Shown one piece after another: positions 1 through 37,779 of a DNA stretch of 64,000 nucleotides; position 1 is the first letter of the stretch, and each line of letters opens with the position of its first letter. The notes below the pieces were generated by a model. That model was given only the letters and a program-made list of their open reading frames with translations. It was not told the origin of the DNA and did no database searches. Made by a program: the position numbers and the translations under genes. The stretch is from contig OZ022503.1 of assembly GCA_963989385.1 (NCBI GenBank), positions 92,948,638-93,012,637 of the forward strand, read 5' to 3'. This DNA comes from Ctena decussata. Taxonomy: Eukaryota; Mollusca; Bivalvia; Lucinida; Lucinidae.

Positions 1-510
1 ATCGAGCCTTACAGTATTGGTGTTAGCCGCCTCTTTCATCCATCCATAAACATTTTCAAACATCTCTGAAACCACTGGGCAGATCAAATTTCATATGGAG
101 CCTGCACATGGGTCAAAGGATTGAAAGTTCTTCAAATGATCTTGGTCACATGACCAAGGTGGCCGCCATTCCCATGTATGGTAAAAACTCTTATAAATCT
201 TCACCAGAGCCAGTGAACTGATTAATGCTCAGGTGAGCGATTCAGGGCCACCATGGCCCTCTTGTTCTGAAATGCATAACTGAATATCTCCTGGTGTATG
301 AGAAGCACAAGAAGAAGACAACACATTGTGTAAGACCTTTATTTCACATTTGATGTGAAGTTTCCAATCATCACAGAGCTCCAGATATATGAGAAAATTT
401 TGGAAATGTTCTCCTCAGCAAAAATGTTGTGGTAGTTCATTAGAATTCCTTGTGAGGAAAGTCTAATGAAATCCCATGAATTATGTTTTTTTTTCTTTTT
501 TTTCTTTCTC

Positions 511-722
511 AGATATGCACTTAAACCACCAAAAATGAAAACAGTAGAAATTGCAAAAAGCATAGACCCTGATGCGGTTGCTCTTCATGAGCCATCTATC
601 TTGATCTTTACTGTTTGCCCTCTATCTTCAAGTTCTCAATATGATATAGCTTTGGCAAAATGTTTTTTGAAATTTTACACACATGAATTATGTTGCATGC
701 TTTTTTGGCACTTAAAGGGTTA
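511..722. mobile_element. Foldback family E, copy 1
   Basis: Ends GCACTTAAACCACCAAAAA and TTTTTTGGCACTTAAAGG are inverted. The interior shares GACCCTGATGCGG, TTCTCAATATG and the centre with the copy at 5020-5216. Confidence 0.6.
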
Positions 723-1673
723 TATTTTCTCCCAAAATTTAGGCTTCTCCAGTGCTCTGTTACATGTACAGAATTTTATCAGGGATACATAAAATGGGTG
801 ACAGCAAGCAAAAATAATGTTTTATAATCAAAGACACAGAGAAGGATTTTAGCTTCAGCTCATACAGCCAGAACTTCCAAATTACTGCTTTTGCACATAT
901 TATTCTGCAGAATATACATCAAAGCAAACAGTGAAGATGTAGGTATGGAGGCTAAGCATTGTACTCCATGTTCACATTTGTGATAAAGAACCATTTATGC
1001 ATATGAAGCAAAAAATAGCAGTCTGATGAAATGGGAATGTGAAGCATGCTTTCCAGATGAGTAGATATAAGTCCTTAACAAGAGAACAAAGGCAGAGCTG
1101 CATCCGCCATATCAAAGACTAGGATCAGCTTTGTATGTTCACAGCTGAATCAGCTTTCCCTATCTGGTTTAAACAGTATTTATTCATCAAAAGTAATGGG
1201 TTATGACAGAATATAATAAAATGACAGGATTTGAAAACAAGGCAAGTGCATATATCAGTCATCTTTCCATATTTGCATCGAGATCCTGAGGAATCCAGTG
1301 AAAAGTAATGACTGTTCAGAGTGATTTTCACTATCAGCATATGCAGTTAGGCACATCTGTCATTCATACCTCAAAAATAGCCATCAGAGGAGATGGCAAA
1401 TCCCCCGACCGAAGACCCCAATCGGCCTTGGTAAAAAGGGTGAACTTCAAAACACATATTAGTAATATATTGTTGTTCTTTTATGCTTCTGATTGACATT
1501 AACTGTTAACAGATGCATGATTATCTAACACTCAGACTAAAACAGTATGCTTGACTGCTAAAAAGAGGTAATGTCTCAAACAGCCTCCATAAACACAAAT
1601 GTATAGCATACGATACATTCAACTTTCCAAATGTGTAAATAACTTCTAAAGTACAAGTCCTACAAACCTAATT
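723..1673. other. No gene seen
   Basis: AT-rich sequence with only short, unsupported open frames; no recognisable coding or RNA feature. Confidence 0.6.
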
Positions 1674-1765
1674 TTGAGCTCTCTAGTAAGTGAATTTGGA
1701 CAAAGAATCCAAATCTGGAAAAAAAAAATTTTTTTTTGGGGGGGGGGGGGGGGGGGGGGCACGGG
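1674..1765. repeat. Homopolymer cluster A/T/G
   Basis: Consecutive runs of A, T and more than 20 G on the plus strand near 1720-1759. Low-complexity DNA whose length is unreliable in assemblies. Confidence 0.8.
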
Positions 1766-1849
1766 AATGTGGAGGGGTCAGAGAGAGTTAGGAACACTGA
1801 TAAGATATCACAGCATGACCATCAATATTCTAAAAGGTACACGGTTATT

Positions 1850-3282
1850 CAAATTCTGGAGCTGCCAGGGTTATACAGTTATGGAGCAGAGACTCAAACA
1901 GCAGCTCAAACTACCAAAGGGAAATAACTCACAAAGTATAAAAGCAAGAGTTATCATTCATGTATGAGACAAATTGTCATGACCCGTTCTGCATATCTGT
2001 GAAGTATCATGAGAATATTTCAAAAGGTATTCAAGCTATGGAGCGGACACCTAAAATCATCAAAGGGAAATAACACCAAAAGTAAACAAGCAAGAGTTGT
2101 CATTCTTGTTCGCGACACATCATCATGAACTGTTCTATATATCTGTGAAGTATCATGACAATATTCCAAAAGGTATTCAAGTTATAGAGCGTACACGAAA
2201 TCACACCTAAAACCATCAAGGGGAAATAACTCAAAAAGTAAGAAAGCAAGACTTGTCATTCTTGTTCGTGACACATCGTCATGACCTGTTCTACATATCT
2301 GTGAAGTATCATGAAAATATTCCAAAAGGTATTCAAGTTATAGAGCGGACACGATATCATACCTAAAGTGATCAAGGGGAAATAACTCAAAAAGTATGAA
2401 AGCAAGAGTTGTCATTCTTGTTTGCGACACACCGTCATGACCTGTTCTACATATCTGTGAAGTATCATGAGAATATTCCAAAGGGTATTGAAGTTATAGA
2501 GTGGACACGAATCTGCCCAAAAAATCACACCTAAAACTATCAAGGGGAAATAACTCAAAAAGTAAGAAAGCAAGAGTTGTCATTCTTGTTCGCGACACAT
2601 CGTCATGACCTGTTCTACATTTCTGTGAAGTATCATGAAAATATTCCAAAGGGTATTCAAGTTACAGAGCGGACACGAATCTGCCAAAAAAATCACCAAA
2701 GGGGAGATAATTCAAAAAGTACAATTGCAAGAGTTACCATTCTTGTACGCGACACATCGTCATGACCTGTTCTACATAACTGTGAAGTATCATGAAAATA
2801 TTCCAAAGGGTATTCTAGTTATAGAGCGGACACGAATCTGTCCAAAAAATCACACCTAAAACTATCAAGGGGAAATAACTCAAAAAGTAAGAAAGCAAGA
2901 GTTGTCATTCTTGTTCGCGACACATCGTCATGACCTGTTCTACATTTCTGTGAAGTATCATGAAAATATTCCAAAGGGTATTCAAGTTACAGAGCGGACA
3001 CGAATCTGCCAAAAAAATCACCAAAGGGGAGATAATTCAAAAAGTACAATAGCAAGAGTTACCATTCTTGTACGCGACACATCGTCATGACCTGTTCTAC
3101 ATAACTGTGAAGTATCATGAAAATATTCCAAAGGGTATTCAAGATATAGAGTGGACAAGAAAATGTTTACGGACGGACGGCGGACAGACGGACGGACGGA
3201 CGCCAGGCTCATCGCTATATCCCCCGAACCTTTCGGTCGGGGGATAACGCTATATCCCCCGAACCTTTCGGTCGGGGGATAA
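1850..3282 (+). mobile_element. Pearl/HINE-like element with ~157-168 bp tandem core
   Basis: Seven tandem units, marked by GACACATCGTCATGACCTG-like motifs at 2114, 2270, 2426, 2594, 2751, 2919 and 3076, followed by a (GACG/ACGG)n stretch at 3169-3202 and a terminal hairpin. Tandem core, ACGG microsatellite and 3' palindrome are the architecture described for bivalve pearl elements, non-autonomous relatives of Helentrons. The last units form a 325-bp higher-order repeat. The 5' end is uncertain. Confidence 0.7.
3213..3282 (+). repeat. Tandemly doubled terminal hairpin of the pearl-like element
   Basis: A 35-bp unit with stem CCCCCGA/TCGGGGG around a short loop occurs twice head to tail (3213-3247, 3248-3282) at the end of the element. 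Confidence 0.85.
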
Positions 3283-3474
3283 AAATGGAAAATTTACACC
3301 AATTTCAATGCTAAAATACAGTTTTGATGGACCTTCTCTGTCAATGTACCTTTTTTTTTCTGCAAACATAGTTGAAAAACAGGAAAGTGATCATCAAGCT
3401 ACCAATGCTGATAAATCGTTTTAAAATGATTAATAGACAAGTTCAATGTAGATTTATACTATCTATGTACAAGA

Positions 3475-3626
3475 TATCTCAAAGTAACCTCTTATATTAA
3501 AGAACATAATTTTGAGACATTGCCTATTTTAACACCTGTTAACTCAAACTACTGGTATCTTGAAGTATATTTTCTGGGACCAGGAAATATACTCGAATAT
3601 ATAAATAGTTTGAGAGTTGACTGTAT
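3475..3626. mobile_element. Small repeat family C, copy 1
   Basis: Shares ATCTCAAAGTA, a TTTTCTGG..CCAG centre and a TAGTTTGAGA end with copies at 5995-6150, 13172-13355 and 28962-29130. Partly self-complementary, ~150-180 bp, MITE-like. Confidence 0.55.
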
Positions 3627-3646
3627 ACAATCAAGTTCATAACAGT

Positions 3647-3920
3647 TGGTTGGTTGGTTGATTTGATGCTTAACGTCCACGGTAAACAACTAAGGTCATG
3701 TCGGGACGGTCATTTAACCTAACCACACTATTCCTGGGCAGGCTTAGACCTCCTAAGCGGTTAACCAGTACTAAGTGCACATACTTTCGCCAGTAACTGA
3801 CAACTGCCCTTCTTGAATCAGCGGAAGGAGAAACGAAAGTATGTGGCCAGACCGGGATTCGAACCCAGGACCTCTGACTTACGAGTCAGGTGCCCTACCG
3901 ATTGCGCCACCCGGCCCGGC
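3647..3920 (-). mobile_element. tRNA-derived SINE with 10-bp target duplication
   Basis: The minus strand begins at 3920 with a tRNA-like head (A box GTGGCGCAATCGG, B box GGTTCGAATCC, Thr-like CGT anticodon region), continues in an unrelated body and ends in a (CCAA)n tail. The 10-bp direct repeat TCATAACAGT at 3637-3646 and 3921-3930 flanks it exactly. Confidence 0.9.
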
Positions 3921-3930
3921 TCATAACAGT

Positions 3931-5019
3931 AATTTATCCCACATAGCTATGAGCAATTTTCCCCGCATATTTACAACTTTGTGTCATCTAGTTGCCCAAA
4001 TGAATATCCACCAAATCAGACAGGTTCTACAGTGACCAAGCACTCTAAACAAGACTATTTGACATTTATTTTTTTCCATAAAACCAATATCATAACCTCT
4101 TTATATCAGAAAATTGTGAGGTCAGTGCAATTAAATAAAGTAAAAGTGAAAACATTACTTCATTATCATGTCCTAGTATCTAGGACCCCAGTTGTTCAAA
4201 ACTAAGAATGTCATTAGTAAATGAGATGTTACATTTTTAAAACAAATGAACCATTTGTTCCAGACATACAAATTAATAGAGCACTTGATCTATATGTGCT
4301 AGAAAATTTAATGAATGTTTTACTTACAAAGTTGTTAAGCAAGAAATGCTTTGACCAAATGGGACCTGAGATTTAACTTAAGTAGATAGCAGCTTAAAAC
4401 ATGCAAGATCTGTCAAATTGATAAACCAGAGTCCATGACTTCCGCATGAGTATATAGAGAACAAATCAAACAATGGCTTTTCCCAAATGGCAAATATTTC
4501 CGTTTTGATTGGAGTCTAGGTCAAGCTCCTATTAAAAAGCAAAGGGGCCTATCTGCAAATCTATAGCTGCAGATGGAAGGGTGCAGCAGGAAATGTAAGA
4601 ATTATTTATTTATTTATATGATCTGGTAAAGACTAGAAGTACTATATTTTTAATCAATCTCTCTCTAAATTATCAGGAAATAAACATTATGCACGAATAT
4701 ATGCAGCCAGCCAGATCTTCTTAAAGTTTGAATTCTGGTAATTATTCTAGAATCCTTTTCCTCTTTCTATATAGAAATATGTTCTAGGTCCTCAGAACTG
4801 TCATGCTGAAACAGTTTTAATGAGGACAAAATCATACACTGCAATGGATACAGAACAAACTTAACCCATAATTTTCATCAGTACACATCCTTAACTGTAA
4901 ATTTAAGATCTATCTATCAATACTGCTTTAACCCCATGAATAGGACTTTTTAGGCAGGTGGTATATGTGTGATTCGTGGTAAACCAGCAAGTTCATTCCC
5001 ATTTGTAAATTAACTCATT
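3931..5019. other. No gene seen
   Basis: Unique-looking AT-rich DNA without recognisable features. Confidence 0.6.
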
Positions 5020-5216
5020 AAGCACCAGTGATGGAAATAGCAGAATTTGCAAACAGGGTAGATCCTGATGAGGCGGCTCATTATGAGCCGCCTCATCTAG
5101 ATCTACACTGTTTGCCTTCTAGTCTTTGAATTCTCAATATGTAATGTCTTGGACAAGACATTTTTTTAATCTTTGCAGACGTAAATTTTGTCATCTGCTT
5201 TTTGGTGCTTAAAGAT
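5020..5216. mobile_element. Foldback family E, copy 2
   Basis: Terminal inverted TTAAGCACC/GGTGCTTAA and a perfect inner palindrome GATGAGGCGGCTCAT/ATGAGCCGCCTCATC. Confidence 0.7.
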
Positions 5217-5344
5217 TTAAAAATTCCATGCTTCTGTAAATGGAATGCCAAAATTTAACAACACTATTTGACTTTTATAGGCAGGCATGTAAGGCATAAC
5301 AGCATAAATTCTCAGCTTACTGAAAGACAAAATGGAGGAACTAC

Positions 5345-5413
5345 CACAAAACTCCAGACACAGGCCAAATCAAAATTCAAAATTTTGATTTGGCCACTGT
5401 CTGGAGTTGTGTG
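5345..5413. repeat. Perfect-looking 69-bp palindrome
   Basis: Arms CTCCAGACA..GGCCAAATC and their complement meet at CAAAATTCAAAATTTTG. Confidence 0.8.
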
Positions 5414-5469
5414 ATAAATCCATCAGTGTCTTTACTTCACAGCGAATAGTAAGTAAAAATACACTTTTA

Positions 5470-5955
5470 ATATATGTGACAGGCTCCGACATTTTGAGCC
5501 TTATGTAGTCAAAAATTGGAAATTATGTTTTTAACATTTTCACATTTATTAGTGCTTCCAGAATAGATTTCAAGAAGCACAAAGAATTAGTGCTAAGGGT
5601 TACTGCAAAAGCAAACACAATTCACACCAATCCAATTATTTGTTTTCTTTTCATTGATTGGATACAATTTACATACAAGCTGGATAAACTTTTATAAAGC
5701 TGGTTCGTGGCTTTGCTTTTTCAAAGATCTGAAATGCGAACATTCTTAAAATAATTTAGATGAAGACAATTAAAGACGCCATTAGAAATGCTAAATCACT
5801 CTTTTCAGGTGACGCTTTGAAATTTATGAGCCAGTGCGCAGAAATCAAATTAACTTTCCATGCAAATTTTATGACGTCACTTTCATTTCATGATTAGTGA
5901 CGTCATTGTCCCACCTCCACAAGACTCAAAATGTCAGACACTGTCATATATATGA
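5470..5955. mobile_element. ~485-bp element with imperfect inverted ends
   Basis: Left end TGTGACAGGCTCCGACATTT and right end AAATGTCAGACACTGTCAT are inverted with few mismatches. The right side holds two TGACGTCA-like sites. No coding capacity. Confidence 0.55.
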
Positions 5956-5994
5956 GTCAAAAAGTGTTGTCATACATGTATTTTGGCTAGCTGA

Positions 5995-6150
5995 AGTCAA
6001 CTCTTGATATCTTGAACAAAAATACCTCAAAGTACACTCTGATATCAAAGGATATAGTTCGGACACATTTCCTATTTTATTTTCATTTCAACTCTTTTAA
6101 TCTCAAACTACTGATAAGTCAAAGCAAATTTTCTAGGATAAATAAGTGAA
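5995..6150. mobile_element. Small repeat family C, copy 2
   Basis: Same conserved blocks as at 3475-3626. Confidence 0.5.
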
Positions 6151-6230
6151 TTCATCCCTGGACTTTCTAACTGCCTTATATCTATTTGTTTCGGCGTTTA
6201 CATCATTTTTTTAACAAGGACATGTCAACA

Positions 6231-6466
6231 ATGAACCGCGCCACGTACCAACAAACTGGTTGCTCACCCAGCGCAGACTCGGATCAGCCTGGGCATCCAC
6301 CCAGTCTAATCCAAATCTTCCCTGTCTGCATGGAGGTAGTTTTGATCCTTAGCTACCGTTTAAGCTCTTAGAGAAGAGTCTGATCTGACAAGGCGGATGC
6401 CCAGACAGATCTGAGCCTCTGCAGGTCACACAACCACTTTGTTTGGTTTCTCGTGTCGCGGCTCAT
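6231..6466. mobile_element. Foldback family B (~236 bp), copy 1
   Basis: Inverted ends around ACCAACAAA and TTTGTTTGGT, with inner GATCAGCCTGGGCATCCACC and its complement GCGGATGCCCAG. Further copies are at 15591, 18401, 20111 and 37461. Confidence 0.7.
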
Positions 6467-6957
6467 ATATAAAGCTCAGTTCCAGATGCAGTAGATTTAT
6501 TTTTTGCTTTTACTCTCAAAAAACTCGACTTTTACCCACACACTAAATATATAAGCAGTATAAATTTGTGCACTCTTTTAAAAAGCTGCAGGCAAATTTT
6601 AGCATGATGAAGAAATGATGCAAATGATTTTGATTTGCAAAAGCATTCTATCAAGTAAAATAAATACAGTATAACAAGAAAGAAAAAGAGAATATTACTA
6701 AGACAATGATCTGACAGAATATCCATCTTGCATGCAAATGTTTTTTTTCATAATAATGTTTTAATTCACAAAAAAAAAATCAGATAAAATATCAAAAGCG
6801 AAATAATTGAGAAGCTATCTTGATAGCAATGGATCAGCAGTCAGTTTCATAAAAGCAGAAAATTTGCATTGAAATAAGATATGAAAGAAAAATTCATAAT
6901 CATCAAAGTACAAAGACATTATATCAAATCACATTTAACATGTTTAAACATGAGATC

Positions 6958-7132
6958 AGAGCTCCAGATAAGATGGGGTATTGAGGATAATTCAAAGATA
7001 ATTTTTCTTATTTCTCATCGAAAACATATCTTGTGACCCCTCATTAGAACCGGGTCACAAATATGTTTTCATGGACAAATATGGATAATTATCCCTAAAT
7101 TATCTCTGTTACCCCTTCTTATCTGGAGCACT
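6958..7132. mobile_element. Foldback family A (~190 bp), copy 1
   Basis: Begins AGAGCTCCAGATAAGA and ends TTATCTGGAGCACT; the centre has TGTGACCCCTCATTAGAACC folding on its complement. MITE-like, no coding capacity. Confidence 0.8.
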
Positions 7133-7325
7133 GCATGAGATCATACACAAATAAAAACACTGAAATGCAAAGACAAACATAAATGAGCAAAATGAGCATG
7201 ACTCATTATTTCACATCTTAAAATACCAACAATACATCAACTGAAGCACTGACCTGTGGAAGTGCACACATTATAATGGTGTATTACTGTAAATCAGGAA
7301 CAAGGTAATGGTTTATAATACAGCA

Positions 7326-8210
7326 ACTATTTGGCTATGATGGGCATTTTCTCCTTCTACAATGACCCTAAATATTCAAATTAGTTTTGCCTCATTCTGT
7401 TATAAAATAATTTCCCCTCCATAACAACCCTAATATCTAGGTCTGTCTTATATATGGGTTTTCCCCTTCAAAAATCCCAAAAATCTACATTCATCTTATA
7501 AATGGACTTATCCACAAATATCCCAAAATCTACATCCATCTTCTAGGGTCATACTTGATTCACCTGTTTGGAGTACGCTTTTTACTCTGGACAGGCAGAA
7601 TTCCAATCAAGTATCACAGAACAGCTATGCAGAAGCTGTTCTGAGTACACCAGCATCCGAGGTGGTGTGGTCGGAGTATAGTGGTCACGTGATCTAACCA
7701 ATATGGCTGACTTTTAAATTTCAGCTCAGTTGTTGTTAATTTGCTTTCTACATCATATTTTGAGATCATTTCAGATAAATATTATAATCCCCAGCAACTG
7801 AAATTACTGAATTATTGAAATATTATGCAAACTACTGAAATATCTCTGAAAGTTATTTTTTAATATTTTGCATGGCGCTACAAATTTTGTTGTGCATTAT
7901 AAATTTTTAGATCTTGTTTAAAGGCTGCTGTGCTGGAATGGAACTTTAATTGCTCGTAATTTTTATTTTAAGCGCCTTCTATGTTGGATTTTATCAAATA
8001 AACATCAAAACATCACTTGATTCACACAAGAGTGTACTGGAATACTCTGTACACATAAATCAAGTGTATTGGAGTACTCATGTTACTTGATTCAAGCCAT
8101 GTTCTGGAGTACCTGCAGTACTCTTAAATTTCCTGAATCAAGTATGACCCTAGATGGGGGTTTTCCCTTCCATAACAATCCCAAAACTCTTCGTTCATCT
8201 TTTATGATAG
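7326..8210. repeat. Minisatellite of ~55-60 bp units, interrupted
   Basis: Units with CCATAACAA.CCC, AAATCTACATTCATCTT and GGGTTTTCCCCTTC lie on both sides of the TIR element at 7543-8153, which split the array. Confidence 0.65.
7543..8153. mobile_element. 611-bp non-autonomous TIR element
   Basis: Perfect 20-bp terminal inverted repeats CTAGGGTCATACTTGATTCA and complement; inside are further inverted GAGTAC motifs. No open frame of note. Confidence 0.75.
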
Positions 8211-8383
8211 CTCTAGATTTTTCTTTGAAGCTTTGAGGGGAAATTCTGTTTTATAACCAAATAAATCTTCCACTTCGAAATTCCATGTCTTTTCCCCCTT
8301 TTCCCCTAAAATTGCAGTTGTCAATACCCTTTTTACATATTCATAAGTTAATTTCATTCTTTACTTCAACAGTGCTGTGTCAT

Positions 8384-8530
8384 TGTAAAATTGGGGGTTA
8401 CTTTTAAAGGAAAGAATCTGCTCCCCCAGGGAGCAAATTCTTTCCTTGAAGAGTACCCCTCAAGGAGGAGGAAGATGTCCCTGGATTATCTCTCTTTGAG
8501 GTACATTCTTCCCCTTGAACAGAATAAGCA
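8384..8530. repeat. Foldback family F, copy 1
   Basis: Core AAAGGAAAGAATCTGCTCCC / GGGAGCAAATTCTTTCCTT is a hairpin; similar cores at 11030, 17640, 19070, 20800 and 33170. Confidence 0.6.
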
Positions 8531-9314
8531 TGTTTTTTAAAGACTGCTAAAGCCATTGATTTCCAAATTCCTTGACTTTTCAAGTCATTTCCAAATTTCC
8601 AAGATCAACAACAAAATTTCCTGATTTTTCCCTGACCTGGAAAAAATTATTTTCCGGATGTTTTTCCCTGACCGGCAACCCTGAAATATAGTACTGCCTT
8701 CATCCATGCAAAGAATGATTATGAGAATTGCACATTAAAACTACAAAATATTTCCTTTAACATGAATTTGTGAACATAAATATTCACAAATGTATCGTTT
8801 TGCAGTGAATGTTTCTTCTCTGCCTCAAACCACTAAGCATGCAGTGAGGTTCAAGACCGGGCACTGCAGTTACATAGCACTATTGGAGTCAGGTGACAAT
8901 AACAGAAATTAAGCCAAGTTGATGCACACAAAAAAAAAAAAATGTGAAATAAGTGTTACAATGATGCACAATTTCATTTAAATATCAATAAATACATTTA
9001 AATGTACAAATGCTATAAAAATGGTTAATCTTACCCCGGTGTTATTTTTATCAGTATTACCATGTCAACAAAGCTAGCTTTGACTTGTAAAACAAGTACA
9101 GATGCTTAATTACTAAGGATGAAGCATTCTATTGTTACATTAGTCAACAAATCCCCAGTGCTTTTCCAGAAATACCATAAAGGTCTGGGCCCAGTTGTTC
9201 CATCACAATTTTTCTGGTTTTGGTTGCTGTCACAGAGCTATGACTTGCCACAGCAGTTTGAGCCAAGGGGTCCTCACACCTGGTTAACTAGGTTTTCAGG
9301 ATATTATGAAACGA

Positions 9315-9412
9315 AAACAAGCTGTTACAAAACAAGAAAGAGTCACAGTTCCCAAACGAGCTGGTCATCAGCTCGTTTGGGAACTACGACTTTTTTGTTT
9401 AGTAACAGCTCT
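9315..9412. repeat. Foldback repeat
   Basis: Arms AAGCTGTTAC..CAGTTCCCAAACGAGCTG and complement CAGCTCGTTTGGGAACT..GTAACAGCT around GTCAT. Confidence 0.75.
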
Positions 9413-9643
9413 CTTTCCTTTGGCAACGGTTCTTGTATATACATAGCTAACCAGGAGTGGTTCTGTAACCAACAGCACCCTTTGAATGAGGATTTCCCGT
9501 GAATAGCCTCCTTTCACCTAAAGCACTGGTAAATTTTAATAATTTTACTGATGTCTAAACCCACAGTCTTTTAACTGTTGTATTTAACTGTTTATGGAAA
9601 GGTTTATTAAGAAATCTTACTATAACAGTAACTGTGGACATAT

Positions 9644-9713
9644 TAACCCTATTGTACTCAGAACGGCCAGAGCTCTATGGAGTTTTGGCCGTTCTGGGTG
9701 CAACAGGGTTAAG
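9644..9713. repeat. 70-bp palindromic repeat, AACCCTATTG...CAACAGGGTT
   Basis: Arms TTAACCCTATTG and CTCAGAACGGCC fold on GGCCGTTCTGGG and CAACAGGGTTAA. The same unit occurs inside the triplication at 30351-30716. Confidence 0.75.
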
Positions 9714-10205
9714 TGATGTAAAATGGGTTAAGTGATATAAAATGCATGCATGATTAGCTATGGTGTCACTGATTATCAGTATTTCTCCCATATAACTAAG
9801 TCGTGGATCACATTTGAATCACCTCACTGAAGTGGCTCTCATGGGATTCACATTTGCTCATTCCTTAAAAGATCCCACAATACACGATTTTGAGGATAGA
9901 TAAGACACATATTATCCACAAAAATTTGGCATATTTCCGAGTATGTATCAAGTCTATTTCTTGATTAGACAGTTTACCATCATGAAAAATCCACTTGTCG
10001 TCAATATGGATACCAAGCTGTAGTCCCGAATTGCACATTCAATACACAAGAGATCACAAATAAAATCCATTTTTTAAACACGCTACTTTTGGATATTATT
10101 CCATAAGAATATGAATGATGTCGTCATTCCGTAAGAAATAGAATGTCATACATCATATGAATCATGGCACAGCTCATGGAAAGGGAATCATTGATAATAA
10201 CTCTC

Positions 10206-10407
10206 AGAGCTCTAGATAAGAGGGAGTATTTGATGATAATTAAGGATAATTTTTTTTATTTCTCAACAAAACCATATGTTGTGACCCCTCATCTGAACCG
10301 TCTCGTCGAGACAGTTCAGATGAGGGGTCACAACATATGTTTTTATGCAGGATTAACAAAAATTATCCCTAATTATCACCAAATACTCCCTCTTATCTAG
10401 AGCTCTG
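10206..10407. mobile_element. Foldback family A, copy 2
   Basis: Near-perfect hairpin: AGAGCTCTAGATAAGAGGGA to TCCCTCTTATCTAGAGCTCT, with centre CGTCTCGTCGAGACAG. Confidence 0.85.
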
Positions 10408-10904
10408 ACTCTGCAGTAACTCTTTAAATTTTCTTGCCAAAAACTTCATTGCGGCCCACATTAGAACCACACCAGCAGGTTCTAACATGGGGGCAAATTC
10501 ATCATTAGAAATGTACACAGAAATTATCTTTGAATTATCATCAAAGCCCCCTTTTCCAGAGCTACTTGTAGTCAACCTATAATAGCACTCCTGTTCAAAC
10601 AGGTTCTGTTGCAAGCACTTTTTAAAAAACTGTCCATAATCCAATCACATGGGGAATTCCACATTCAATGAAATCTATGTGCAACACCTTATTCTATTAT
10701 CAAGGTTTTCCACACCTAAGTTTTTTTCCTATCATAACGCTCCTAATGTTGGGACAGATAAACTTAAGCAAACAGTATAGATCCTGACCAAACTGGTCTG
10801 CGTCTTAATTGTTTAAGAGCCGTCTGATGTGGGTCCACACTGTTTCCTGTGGACCCAGAATCAGACTGCAGTCTGCTATGTCATTTCCCTTAAGGCTGCT
10901 ATGA

Positions 10905-11185
10905 ATTAACTACCCATGGAGTGTATCCATAAAGTGTACCCATTCTTCTTGAGGTACACTTTCAGGGAAAGTAACTCTGTCATTCCAATATTTGCATCCC
11001 ATCTCAATTTGGTTCTACTCTTAAAGAAAAGAATTTGCTCCCAAAGGAGCGAATTCTTTTCTTTATAAGTAGAACCTCTGACAAAGGGTGTTGTCTCTCT
11101 GTTAACAAACAAAGTCATGGAAGTTATTCCCCTTTGTAAAATGGTGGGAAAACATAAACCTACTGTACCCTTAAAGTGTCCCAAT
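10905..11185. repeat. Foldback family F, copy 2
   Basis: Hairpin core AAAGAAAAGAATTTGCTCCC / GGAGCGAATTCTTTTCTTT with GTACACTTTCAGGGAAAGTA upstream. Lies just beyond the MBTPS1 stop codon, so it may be within the 3' UTR. Confidence 0.6.
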
Positions 11186-11236
11186 ATTTAGGTTATTATG
11201 GATCTTACATTTTTATCACCTAAATCACAACTGCCA

Positions 11237-37138
<25,902 letters not shown>

Positions 37139-37140
37139 TT

Positions 37141-37148
37141 TGACGTCA
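37141..37148. promoter_or_regulatory. CRE/ATF octamer immediately upstream of the MBTPS1 start codon
   Basis: TGACGTCA, the perfect palindromic CREB/ATF recognition octamer, ends two bases before the ATG. It may lie in the 5' UTR or proximal promoter. Function is inferred from the motif only; the transcription start is not visible. Confidence 0.4.
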
Positions 37149-37460
37149 CTGCCTGGGTTGTTTCAGTGTCCCATCATTGTCTCCTTCACCCTCGGATTTT
37201 CAAGTCATTTTTTATATAGTGAATCTTTTCTTTTCCATTTTTGAAAATAAGGTATGATCAGAAAATATTAAATTTCTTTTTCCATTCTGTTTCAATAATT
37301 ATATTACTCTAGAATGAATCTGACATTTGAGAAGAGTTTGTCATCAGATCATTCAATGCTTTTCTTCTGTACAACTTTGTTACAATGTCTTTTCACAGCT
37401 GTTGTATCACAGAGAGTGGTGCTTTTTCTTCCTCTTCATGACTGGCAGCTGAAATGAATA
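37149..37460 (-). promoter_or_regulatory. 5' flank of MBTPS1, probable promoter region
   Basis: About 310 bp between the start codon and the nearest repeat (37461). No clear TATA box at a suitable distance and no other gene. This is the only repeat-free upstream DNA, so the promoter and 5' UTR most likely lie here; inference only. Confidence 0.35.
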
Positions 37461-37700
37461 TTTGAGCTGCGACAAAACAAAACCAAGGAAGTGGTTATGC
37501 GCCCAACGCCAACTCAGATCAGCCTGGGCATCTGCCCAGTCTGATCAGACCCGTTGCTGAGCACTTAACGGGTAGCTAAGGGACTAAGCTACCTCCATGC
37601 AGACAGCAATGACTCTGATCAGACTGGGCGGATGCCCAGGCTGATCTGAGTCTGCGTTGGGCGCAAAACCACTTTGTTGGTTTTGTTGTGTCACGGCACA
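37461..37700. mobile_element. Foldback family B, copy 5, upstream of MBTPS1
   Basis: GAGCTGCGACAAAACAAAAC to TTTTGTTGTGTCACGGC, inner GATCAGCCTGGGCATC and complement GATGCCCAGGCTGATC. Lies about 320 bp upstream of the start codon. Confidence 0.8.
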
Positions 37701-37779
37701 TTTACTTAAAATTTTCAGATCATTTGAATTAATTTAATAGTTTTTGTTCTTTTTTCATCTTCAGATCTCAAGGTAAGGT

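Noticed and set aside
2577..3090. Repeated small open frames with nearly the same predicted protein
   Set aside because: They fall in the tandem core of a pearl-like element and recur only because the 325-bp unit is duplicated; no codon-level sign of selection.
3843..3919. tRNA-Thr(CGT)-like sequence on the minus strand
   Set aside because: Acceptor stem and B box pair well, but the anticodon arm is one base short of a proper 5-bp stem with 7-base loop, and it forms the head of a SINE with target duplication, so it is not listed as a tRNA gene.
9644..9713. Telomere-like AACCCT/AGGGTT
   Set aside because: Only single motifs at palindrome ends, not a TTAGGG array.
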